From positions 1-64,000 of the forward strand of contig NZ_JAMLJJ010000006.1 of NCBI RefSeq assembly GCF_023736155.1: a stretch of 64,000 bases of DNA. Reading direction: 5' to 3'. Under the pieces are notes generated by a model that saw nothing but the letters and a program-made list of their open reading frames with translations, did not search any database and was not told the origin of the DNA. Position 1 is the first letter of the stretch. Every line of letters begins with the position of its first letter. Positions 54,681-64,000 of the stretch are shown piece by piece. The DNA comes from Larsenimonas salina (GTDB lineage: Bacteria; Pseudomonadota; Gammaproteobacteria; Pseudomonadales; Halomonadaceae). Both the position numbers and the translations under genes were made by a program.

Positions 54681-57281
54681 ATGAGCACGATCGTGACGCA
54701 AAAGGCCCCAACGCACACCCCCATGATGGCCCAATACCTCAAGATCAAGCGAGAGCATCCGGACATCCTGTTGTTCTACCGTATGGGCGATTTCTACGAG
54801 CTGTTTCATGAAGATGCCCGGCGTGCGGCCAAGCTTTTAGACATCACGCTTACCGCGCGCGGCCAATCCGCCGGCCAGCCAATCCCGATGGCCGGTGTGC
54901 CCTACCACAGCGCCGAGGCGTATCTGGCGCGACTGGTCAAGGCCGGTGAATCGGTCGCCATCTGCGAGCAGATCGGCGACCCGGCAACCAGTAAGGGCCC
55001 GGTCGAGCGCCAGGTCGTTCGTATCGTCACGCCAGGCACCCTGTATGACGAGGCACTGCTCGAAGCCCATCACGACAATCTGCTGCTGGCGATTCACGCC
55101 GCCAACGGTGGTTGGGGCATGGCCTGGCTCGAGCTCTCGAGCGGCCGATTTGCAGTCCTTGAGGCCACAAGCGATGACGACATGCTCGCAGAAGTGCATC
55201 GCCTCGCCCCGGCCGAGCTTCTGGTACGCGATTCGCTGACGCTCCCGGGCCAGCTTGCCGAGCGCACCGGCCTTCGCCGACTGAACGACTGGCAGTTCGA
55301 TTACGACACGTCCGAGCGGCTTTTGTGCGATCAGTTCAAGGTCAAGGACCTCACAGGCTTCGGCTGTGCCCATTTGCCTCACGCGATTACCGCCGCCGGC
55401 GCCTTATTCGATTACGTGCGCGACACCCAGCGAACCCAGCTTCCTCATATCACCTCGCTCGGGGTCGAGCAGCGCGACGACGCCATCGTGATCGACGCCG
55501 CCAGCCGTCGCAACCTCGAAATCGATCGCAACCTGGCCGGCGGCAGCGACAATACGCTTGCAGGCATCTGGGACACAACCTGTACCGCCATGGGCGCTCG
55601 CCTTCTAAGACGCTGGCTGAACCGCCCCCTCAGGGACCAGTCCCGAGTGGCGGCGCGTCAAAACGCCGTACAGCTATTGCTGCAGGACGCGCAGAGCGAG
55701 GCGCTCAGAACGCTTTTGAGCCCGATTGGCGACATCGAGCGCATTCTTGCCCGGGTGGCGCTCAAGAGCGCGCGCCCAAGAGATCTTGCGCGCCTGAGAG
55801 ACGCCCTTCTTCAACTGCCCTCACTTCAGAACGCGCTCGATGCGCTGCCCGAAGGCACCGCGCTCGACGATTTGACCCCACACATCGCGCCCTATCCCGA
55901 GCTTGCCGATACGCTTTATCGGGCACTGGTCGAGAACCCGCCGGTCGTCGTGCGCGACGGTGGCGTCATTGCCGAAGGCTTTGACAGCGAACTTGATGAA
56001 CTGCGCGGTCTGCACGAACACGCAGGCGAGTATCTGGTCGAGCTGGAGCGGCGCGAAAAGGAGCGCACTGGCCTGTCGAGTTTGAAGGTCGGTTATAACC
56101 GTGTACACGGCTATTACATCGAGCTGTCTCGCGCCCAGTCCGGCGAGGCACCCGCTGATTACATCCGCCGCCAAACGCTCAAGAATGCCGAACGCTTCAT
56201 CCTGCCCGAGCTCAAGGAATTCGAGGACAAGGCGCTCTCGGCCAAGAGCAAGGCGCTGGCGCGCGAGAAGTGGCTTTATGATCAACTGATCGAGACCTTG
56301 AACGAGGTACTGACCGCGCTTCAGTCCACCGCCCAGGCCCTTGCCTCACTGGATGTACTGGCCTGCTTCGCCGAGCGGGCCGAGACGCTCGCGCTTTCGC
56401 GCCCGGCGCTTCAGGAAACGCCGGGCCTTCGAATCGAGGGCGGCCGCCACCCGGTGGTGGAGCGGGTCTCCGATCACCCATTCGTGCCCAATGACATGGG
56501 CCTTGACGGCGATACCCGCATGCTGGTCATTACCGGGCCGAACATGGGCGGTAAATCGACCTTCATGCGCCAGAATGCCCTGATCGTGCTTTTAGCGCAT
56601 ACCGGCAGCTTCGTACCGGCCGATGCCGCTCTGATCGGGCCAATCGATCGCATCTTCACCCGCATCGGCTCCTCGGACGACCTGGCCGGCGGACGCTCGA
56701 CCTTTATGGTCGAGATGACCGAAACCGCCAACATCCTGCACAACGCAACGCATGAAAGTCTGGTTCTGATGGATGAGATCGGCCGCGGCACCAGCACGTT
56801 CGACGGCCTATCGCTTGCCTGGGCCAGCGCCGAGCACCTGACTCAGGTCGGCGCGTACACGCTTTTTGCCACGCACTACTTCGAGATGACCGCTCTGGCC
56901 GACCAGCACGAAGGCGTGGCCAACGTTCACTTGAACGCGGTCGAGCACGGCGAGCGGATCGTTTTCATGCACAAGGTCGAACCCGGCGCAGCCAATCAGA
57001 GCTACGGGCTTCAGGTTGCCCAGCTCGCGGGCGTGCCTCGCCCGGTCATCGAACGAGCAAGACTTCGTCTTGAGCGCCTCGAGGGCACACCGACGCCTGC
57101 CCCCTCACCGCACGATGCCCTTGAACCTTCACCGCAAGGTGGCCCGGCATCGCCCTCGCAGGGCGACATGTTCGAAACGCTTTCGCATCCGGTGATCGAG
57201 GCGCTTGAGCGCCTTGATCCTGATACACTTTCGCCGCGCGACGCGCTGGATGCGATCTACCGGTTAAAGAGCACGCTTTAA
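54681..57281 (+). CDS. mutS: DNA mismatch repair protein MutS
   Basis: An 866-residue mismatch sensor. I start at the ATG at 54681 ([20 protein letters not shown]), which aligns with the E. coli start; an upstream ATG at 54642 adds 13 residues. The mismatch-binding domain has the Phe-x-Glu motif GDFYELF. Connector, core and clamp domains follow, and the ATPase has Walker [14 protein letters not shown] and [16 protein letters not shown]. Divergent from pncC and upstream of fdxA. Confidence 0.97.
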   Translation: MSTIVTQKAPTHTPMMAQYLKIKREHPDILLFYRMGDFYELFHEDARRAAKLLDITLTARGQSAGQPIPMAGVPYHSAEAYLARLVKAGESVAICEQIGDPATSKGPVERQVVRIVTPGTLYDEALLEAHHDNLLLAIHAANGGWGMAWLELSSGRFAVLEATSDDDMLAEVHRLAPAELLVRDSLTLPGQLAERTGLRRLNDWQFDYDTSERLLCDQFKVKDLTGFGCAHLPHAITAAGALFDYVRDTQRTQLPHITSLGVEQRDDAIVIDAASRRNLEIDRNLAGGSDNTLAGIWDTTCTAMGARLLRRWLNRPLRDQSRVAARQNAVQLLLQDAQSEALRTLLSPIGDIERILARVALKSARPRDLARLRDALLQLPSLQNALDALPEGTALDDLTPHIAPYPELADTLYRALVENPPVVVRDGGVIAEGFDSELDELRGLHEHAGEYLVELERREKERTGLSSLKVGYNRVHGYYIELSRAQSGEAPADYIRRQTLKNAERFILPELKEFEDKALSAKSKALAREKWLYDQLIETLNEVLTALQSTAQALASLDVLACFAERAETLALSRPALQETPGLRIEGGRHPVVERVSDHPFVPNDMGLDGDTRMLVITGPNMGGKSTFMRQNALIVLLAHTGSFVPADAALIGPIDRIFTRIGSSDDLAGGRSTFMVEMTETANILHNATHESLVLMDEIGRGTSTFDGLSLAWASAEHLTQVGAYTLFATHYFEMTALADQHEGVANVHLNAVEHGERIVFMHKVEPGAANQSYGLQVAQLAGVPRPVIERARLRLERLEGTPTPAPSPHDALEPSPQGGPASPSQGDMFETLSHPVIEALERLDPDTLSPRDALDAIYRLKSTL

Positions 57282-57438
57282 AGCTGCGTCACTCTAAGCC
57301 GATCAGGCTATTCACCATTATTGATAAAGGGACGCGCGCGCTTGGCTTGCTGCCACGCGCTCGCCCCACCTAGAATACCGACCATAACGGCACACAGGTC
57401 CAAGAACCGTGCCGATCCGTGACCGAGGAGTAACAACA

Positions 57439-57762
57439 ATGACGTTTGTCGTCACCGAAAACTGTATCCAGTGCAAATACACCGACTGCGTCGAAGTCTG
57501 CCCGGTGGACTGCTTCTATGAAGGGCCGAACTTTCTCGTCATCCATCCGGATGAATGCATTGATTGCGCCCTGTGTGAACCAGAATGCCCGGCGGAGGCC
57601 ATCTTCTCAGAAGACGAGCTGCCGGAAGGTCAGGAAAAGTTCATTGAAATCAACGCAGACCTTGCCGAAACCTGGCCCAATATCAGTGAACGCAAGGACG
57701 CGCTGGATAATGCCGATGAAATGAACGGCAAGGAAGGCAAGGCGGAAATGCTCGAACGCTAA
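57439..57762 (+). CDS. fdxA: Seven-iron ferredoxin FdxA
   Basis: A 107-residue ferredoxin with a GAGGAG ribosome-binding site before [20 protein letters not shown]. The N-terminal CIQCKYTDC...CP ligands fit a [3Fe-4S] plus [4Fe-4S] arrangement, and the second motif [12 protein letters not shown] completes the clusters. The C-terminal helix ends in acidic residues. Redox partner unknown. mutS-fdxA is a common neighbourhood in pseudomonads and relatives. Confidence 0.95.
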   Translation: MTFVVTENCIQCKYTDCVEVCPVDCFYEGPNFLVIHPDECIDCALCEPECPAEAIFSEDELPEGQEKFIEINADLAETWPNISERKDALDNADEMNGKEGKAEMLER

Positions 57763-57780
57763 GAGCTGCGTCCTTTCTTC

Positions 57781-57810
57781 AAAAAACGCCGGATTGTCCG
57801 GCGTTTTTTT
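57781..57810 (+). terminator. Terminator of fdxA
   Basis: A CGCCGGA/TCCGGCG stem with a TTG loop is followed by seven T residues. It begins 18 bases after the fdxA stop and may act in both directions. Confidence 0.9.
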
Positions 57811-57868
57811 ATGCCTTGACGGCCCGCGCCAACAGCGCGTTTGCCGGCATAAGCGATCACACGACGCT

Positions 57869-57952
57869 TGAGCACTGTTCTATGAACAACGAGCACTGCC
57901 CTGTAAACAACAAGCGCCGCCCTTGAGACAGCGAACACCGGCCTGAAAACAA
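57869..57952. repeat. Four tandem degenerate 21-bp repeats
   Basis: Four units of exactly 21 bases (57869, 57890, 57911 and 57932) share the pattern GAGCACTG-CCTG-AAACAA with several differences each. They directly abut the terminator of the sRNA unit at 57951. No protein role is credible. Confidence 0.6.
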
Positions 57953-58070
57953 AAAGGGCGGCTCGATGAGCCGCCCATTCCTTCTGTCCTCGGGCTGATC
58001 CATCAGCCCAGCATCCATTGACATCGTCCCTGTGCGGAAACCCCATCCATGGGGTACCGAACGTGTCATG
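57951..58070 (-). ncRNA. CsrA-sequestering-type sRNA, unit A of a tandem array
   Basis: On the minus strand the unit begins CATGACACGT and folds into a closing stem, an inner helix and an apical hairpin CCCC-ATGGAT-GGGG (58041-58054). A second hairpin GGGCTG-ATGGAT-CAGCCC follows (57992-58009), then the terminator GGGCGGCTC/GAGCCGCCC with five T residues (57951-57976). Extra GGA motifs lie between hairpins. This is the layout of RsmX/Y/Z and CsrB RNAs, which titrate CsrA. Length is about 120 nt, like the Pseudomonas Rsm RNAs. No promoter is clearly visible. Confidence 0.65.
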
Positions 58071-58149
58071 TTCGTAGCGATTGCCGTAGTGCACGGCTAC
58101 CGGTGTTTGTTCTCATCGACGGCTGTGATCGAACACATGACCGCCAGGC

Positions 58150-58275
58150 GTTGAAATGGGGCGGCTCATCAAGAGCCGCCGACTCCCTTCGTCCTCAGGT
58201 CGATCCATCGACCCTTTCTCCAATGACAACGTCCCTGTTCGAAAACCCCGTCCATGCGGTATCGAACGTGTCATG
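58150..58275 (-). ncRNA. CsrA-sequestering-type sRNA, unit B
   Basis: Starts with the same CATGACACGT. The inner helix GTTCGA/TCGAAC differs from units C and D by compensating changes. Hairpin 1 (ACCGC, loop ATGGAC, GGGGT) has one mismatch; hairpin 2 GGTCG-ATGGAT-CGACC (58198-58213) is perfect. The 3' hairpin GGCGGCTC/GAGCCGCC (58160-58180) is followed by CCATTTC, a poor terminator, so the unit may be processed from a longer transcript. Confidence 0.6.
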
Positions 58276-58314
58276 TTCGCCGTGGCTCGCCGATCAAGCT
58301 TTATCGACGCGCGT

Positions 58315-58438
58315 GAATGATAAGGTGGCCCCAAAGGCCACCGGAGTCCTTTCGTCCTCGGGTCGATCCATCGACCCTTTCTCCAATGACAACGTCCCTG
58401 TTCGGAAATCTCATCCATGAGATACCGAACGTGTCATG
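58315..58438 (-). ncRNA. CsrA-sequestering-type sRNA, unit C
   Basis: The best-folded unit: closing stem, inner helix GTTCGG/CCGAAC, hairpin 1 ATCTC-ATGGAT-GAGAT (58408-58423), hairpin 2 GGGTCG-ATGGAT-CGACCC (58360-58377), and 3' hairpin GGTGGCC/GGCCACC (58324-58342) followed by TTATCATT. Six GGA motifs occur in about 115 bases. Hairpin 1 differs from unit A by two compensated pairs, while the loop is unchanged. Confidence 0.62.
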
Positions 58439-58499
58439 TTCACTGTGTTCGTTGATGACTGATCGTATATTGCCGTACGGCCAAGGCTTGAGCCCTTAA

Positions 58500-58624
58500 A
58501 GGCCGAACACGCGTAATGAAGAGCGCACCTGAATCCATTCGTCCTCGGATCATTCCGTTGATCCTTGTTCCAATGGCACGGTCCTTGTTTGGAAACCCCA
58601 TCCTGGCGTACCAAACGTGTCATG
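58500..58624 (-). ncRNA. CsrA-sequestering-type sRNA, unit D (most diverged)
   Basis: The first unit in transcription order. It starts ATGACACG with inner helix GTTTGG/CCAAAC. Hairpin 1 is weak (CC-AGGAT-GG), but hairpin 2 is GGATCA-ACGGAA-TGATCC (58547-58564), a wholly different stem still presenting GGA in a six-base loop. One base is missing in hairpin 1 relative to units A-C, which would break any reading frame and supports an RNA role. The 3' boundary is unclear. Confidence 0.5.
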
Positions 58625-58972
58625 ACTTTTTCAGCACCCAGCCGAGCCAAATCAGCTCGCCGAACCTGCCTCAAAATGTCGAAGGGTTCAGGTAAATGTG
58701 TGAGCAGATGGTCGATCTTTCGAACGAGATCACTTATCTGAATGCAAGAGCATATTGAGAAGAAAATTTTGAAAAAGAGCCCTTCGTTTAAAAAACTCTT
58801 ATTGCCTCGCGGCAAGTAATACTCATGGTGGGTGCTCGCCGAGACTGGGTCAAGCAAATAGTCTAAAGACTGTCTAAAAAAAACAAATACCCTTTAAATC
58901 AAGACGTTAAAAAAGAATCCTGCATTAATTTAATTAATAGCAGGGTATGCATCCACTTTTTTTGATACGCAT
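58625..58972. other. AT-rich non-coding region upstream of the sRNA array
   Basis: About 350 bases without a credible gene. It probably holds the promoter and activator sites for the minus-strand sRNA array. An AGTCT-AA-AGACT palindrome (58859-58870) and a longer AT palindrome (CCTGC...GCAGG, 58919-58944) are visible. No clear GacA/UvrY box or sigma-70 promoter could be assigned. The minus-strand ORF 58857-58411 runs through the sRNA units and is not supported. Confidence 0.4.
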
Positions 58973-59004
58973 AAAAAAAGCCGGCGCAGTACTGCGCCGG
59001 CTTT
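58973..59004 (-). terminator. Terminator of eno
   Basis: On the minus strand GCCGGCGCAG-TA-CTGCGCCGGC is followed by seven T residues, just after the eno stop. Confidence 0.92.
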
Positions 59005-59020
59005 CATAACATGGATCAAC

Positions 59021-60376
<1,356 letters not shown>

Positions 60377-60485
60377 TCAAAAGCACCGCGGGAGCGCGGC
60401 GCCTCGCCTCTCTCTCGCAGCGTATCAATTCTGCGAGGATGGGCAGCCTGAAAGGGCTGCCCGTTATGATTTCGAGTCACCCGAC

Positions 60486-60514
60486 AAAAAATTGCCGACC
60501 CTCGGGTCGGCAAT
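60486..60514 (-). terminator. Terminator of pyrG
   Basis: On the minus strand ATTGCCGACCC-GA-GGGTCGGCAAT is followed by TTTTTT. A further GGGCAGCC/GGCTGCCC hairpin (about 60439-60462) lies in the eno leader. Confidence 0.9.
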
Positions 60515-60524
60515 GTAGCACGTC

Positions 60525-62290
<1,766 letters not shown>

Positions 62291-62315
62291 TTTTAAGCCA
62301 CGCCTTCGCAGGCGC

Positions 62316-62813
62316 TCAGGCCGGATCGATGCACGCAGGCCCCTTGGGGCCCTGCTTGATGGTCTTGGTCACGATGTAGGAGCGGTAGCGCTTGATGCCG
62401 ATGTCACTGATAAGCCAGTCGTCGATCAGCCGCTGGTAGTGATCGATGCTTGGCGCCTCGATCTTCAAGAGATAATCGACACCGCCTCCCACGGCGACGC
62501 ACTCGCTGACCTCGGCCACGTCCTGAATCATGGCCTCGAACCGACCGGCGTGGGCCAGATCGTGCTGCTCGAGCTCGATCTGAACCCAGACCGGCGTACA
62601 CTCAAGCGTCGCCGCCGTCGAGATGAATGCGCCGTAGCCGGTAATGATCCCCGCGTCCTCAAGCCGGCGGACCCGCGCCCAACAGGGGCTGACCGACAGA
62701 TTGATCGCCTCGGCGAGCCTTGACTTGGTAATCCGGCCATCGCGGGCAAGGATCGAAAGAATCTTCAGATCAAAGCGATCGAGACTCAACGATTCGGTGC
62801 GCTTAGCGCTCAA
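62316..62813 (-). CDS. doeX: Lrp/AsnC-family regulator of ectoine degradation (DoeX)
   Basis: A 165-residue regulator. A winged HTH (LDRFDLKILSILARDGRITKSRLAEAINLSVSPCWARVRRLEDAGII) is followed by a RAM/Lrp ligand-binding domain (VWVQIELEQHD, VSECVAVGGGVDYLLKIEA). The frame extends into doeB, but the most likely start is the TTG at 62813, nine bases after a GGGGAGGAGG ribosome-binding site inside doeB, giving an 11-base overlap; a second TTG at 62789 is possible. In Halomonas elongata DoeX is the Lrp/AsnC protein of the doe operon and binds its promoter region. Confidence 0.88.
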   Translation of the reverse strand: MSAKRTESLSLDRFDLKILSILARDGRITKSRLAEAINLSVSPCWARVRRLEDAGIITGYGAFISTAATLECTPVWVQIELEQHDLAHAGRFEAMIQDVAEVSECVAVGGGVDYLLKIEAPSIDHYQRLIDDWLISDIGIKRYRSYIVTKTIKQGPKGPACIDPA

Positions 62814-63810
62814 GCGTCGCGACCTCCTCCCCAAGCACCACCAGCGTATCGCCCATCGCCACCTTCGCTGGGAAGCGCCGCGCCAGCACGATGCCGTCGC
62901 GCTCTGCGCGGTAGTCAACCGGCTCGACCCCGGTTCGAGTCATGTCATAAATCCGCGCCACCACCTCGCCTTTACGCACATGCCCCCCAAGCGCACAGGT
63001 CATTTCCAGAAGCCCAGCATGCTCACTTTGCACATAACAGCTCGCATCCGGCATTTCCACAAAGCGCCGGTGCGCGGGCTCGGTCAGCTCGCCGTCAAGA
63101 AGCCCTGTGTGAATCAGAAAGTTGCGTACCCCACGCTCGGTAAGCTCGATGCTGGCAGGCGTCGAAGTGCCTCCACCGCCAAGCTCGGTGGTCACCAGCG
63201 TCTTGCCCTGCGCCTCGACCACCGTGTCATAAAGCGCCGCGGCATCGAGTTCGAACATCATGATCGTGGTCTGCACCCCGAACGCAAGCGCGGCACTCAT
63301 GCACGCGCGCTCGTGCTCGAGATCCTCGAGGCGGTGGGCCGCCGCGAACGGCAGAATATCAAGGGTGCGCCCGCCCGAATGCAAATCGAGGGCAACGTCG
63401 CACATCGGCACCAGGTAACGGGTAAAGTAATCGGCGATCTGATGGGTCGGGCCGCCGTCCGGGTCGCCTGGAAACGAGCGATTGAGGTTGCCCTTATCCA
63501 TCGGCGAGGTGCGCCGGCCGGCCTCGGCCGCCGGCGGGTTCATCATCGGCACGATAATTACCCGCCCGCTCACCTCCTCGGCCGTGAGCCGATTGGCAAG
63601 CTTCATGAGCGCGGTGATGCCCTCGTACTCATCGCCGTGATTACCACCGGTCAGAAGTGCGGTCGGGCCATCGCCGCGCTTGATCACGGTGATTGGGATC
63701 ATGATCGCCCCCCACGCGGATTCGTCGTGGGACACGGGCAGCTTCAGAAATCCGTGCTGAACGCCGTCGGCGTCAAAATCGACGGTGGCTGAAATCGGGC
63801 TCTCACGCAT
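62803..63810 (-). CDS. doeB: N-alpha-acetyl-L-2,4-diaminobutyrate deacetylase (DoeB)
   Basis: A 335-residue zinc deacetylase of the succinylglutamate desuccinylase/aspartoacylase superfamily. The ATG at 63810 has a GAGGAG ribosome-binding site; the longer frame is not supported. Metal ligands are in GGNHGDEYEG and ALDLHSGG; PMMNPPA and GNLNRSFPG are further family signatures. It removes acetate from N-alpha-acetyl-diaminobutyrate, the product of ectoine hydrolysis by DoeA. Operon order doeA-doeB-doeX. Confidence 0.93.
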   Translation of the reverse strand: MRESPISATVDFDADGVQHGFLKLPVSHDESAWGAIMIPITVIKRGDGPTALLTGGNHGDEYEGITALMKLANRLTAEEVSGRVIIVPMMNPPAAEAGRRTSPMDKGNLNRSFPGDPDGGPTHQIADYFTRYLVPMCDVALDLHSGGRTLDILPFAAAHRLEDLEHERACMSAALAFGVQTTIMMFELDAAALYDTVVEAQGKTLVTTELGGGGTSTPASIELTERGVRNFLIHTGLLDGELTEPAHRRFVEMPDASCYVQSEHAGLLEMTCALGGHVRKGEVVARIYDMTRTGVEPVDYRAERDGIVLARRFPAKVAMGDTLVVLGEEVATLER

Positions 63811-63857
63811 GGTGCGCTCCTCTGGCTGGCGAGCGCCTTGTGCGCCCGCACACGTGA

Positions 63858-64000
63858 TTATTTGACGAACAACTGACGCGGAAATGAACACAGCGGCTCG
63901 GCGCCGTGCGGTGTAATCAGAATCGACTCGGTGATCTCGAGCCCCCAGTTGTCCATCCACATTCCGGGCATGAAATGAAAGGTCATGCCGGGCTGAAGCT
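63858..64000 (-). CDS. doeA: Ectoine hydrolase DoeA (C-terminal end, partial)
   Basis: The last 47 codons of a minus-strand gene cut by the window edge. The visible part includes LQPGMTFHFMPGMW, WGLEITESILIT and the end PRQLFVK, typical of the M24-peptidase-fold ectoine hydrolase. The glutamate in GLEITES corresponds to a metal ligand position of this fold. DoeA opens the ectoine ring to N-acetyl-diaminobutyrate. It lies 47 bases upstream of doeB in the same direction. Confidence 0.85.
   Translation of the reverse strand, partial: LQPGMTFHFMPGMWMDNWGLEITESILITPHGAEPLCSFPRQLFVK

Noticed and set aside
57759..58094. Minus-strand ORFs in each repeat unit (57759-58094, 58113-58418, 58411-58857) sharing a peptide that begins MTRS
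   Set aside because: The shared peptide follows from shared RNA sequence. Stems covary without regard to codon position, unit D has a one-base deletion that breaks the frame, and no ribosome-binding sites precede the ATGs.

Overview
The window is a chromosomal segment of a halophilic gammaproteobacterium of the Halomonadaceae (Halomonas / Kushneria / Salinicola type). The evidence is the ectoine-degradation genes doeA-doeB-doeX at the right end, the two-piece PntA transhydrogenase, a complete System I cytochrome c maturation operon, and gammaproteobacterial orders such as pncC-recA-recX-alaS-lysC-csrA-tRNA-Ser-tRNA-Arg and glrK-qseG-glrR. By eye the backbone is about 60% GC. The first 2.3 kb is clearly AT-rich and foreign.

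Layout. 1-123: the end of an ISL3-like insertion sequence. 123-2236: an AT-rich four-gene minus-strand cassette (helical protein, membrane-anchored dCTP-deaminase/dUTPase-fold protein, TIR-like protein, Nmad2-like protein) next to the 3' end of guaA. 2338-6953: guaA, guaB and divergent xseA. 6965-11047: the GlrR/QseG/GlrK two-component system and, upstream of it, a candidate sigma-54-driven structured RNA. 11171-23521: argA, pit plus its PhoU-like partner, a CYTH phosphatase, a PAS/EAL protein, a K+ channel, rnm-yciO, yciB-yciI and mnmC. 23622-30714: pntAA-pntAB-pntB and a CitA/CitB-type two-component system divergent from a 2-hydroxycarboxylate transporter. 30777-37795: a UPF0270 gene, ligA, zipA and smc. 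37849-44922: the ccmABCDEFGHI operon. 45108-47291: a stand-alone LexA-like protease, an IMPACT-family protein and dusC. 47403-54591: tRNA-Arg x2, tRNA-Ser, csrA, lysC, alaS, recX, recA (with an SOS box) and pncC. 54681-57762: mutS and fdxA. 57869-58972: a 1.1 kb non-coding region. 59021-64000: eno, pyrG, doeX, doeB and the end of doeA.

Three items stand out. (1) 57951-58625 carries four diverged tandem copies of a roughly 120-nt minus-strand RNA unit. The stems covary between copies while GGA stays in the apical loops (AUGGAU or ACGGAA), as in CsrA-sequestering RNAs of the RsmX/Y/Z and CsrB type; csrA is in the same window. (2) Upstream of glrK lies a near-consensus sigma-54 promoter, a GlrR-like TGTC-N10-AACA site and a structured region ending in a strong terminator. 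This copies the glmY-glrK arrangement of enterobacteria and also contains a hairpin with an AUGGAU loop. (3) The 123-2236 cassette joins a TIR-like protein to nucleotide-handling folds and looks like an uncharacterised nucleotide-linked defence module next to a known island hotspot (guaA).

Functions were assigned from recognisable motifs and family knowledge, without database searches. Start codons were moved from the longest ORF where family length, ribosome-binding sites or gene overlap favoured another.
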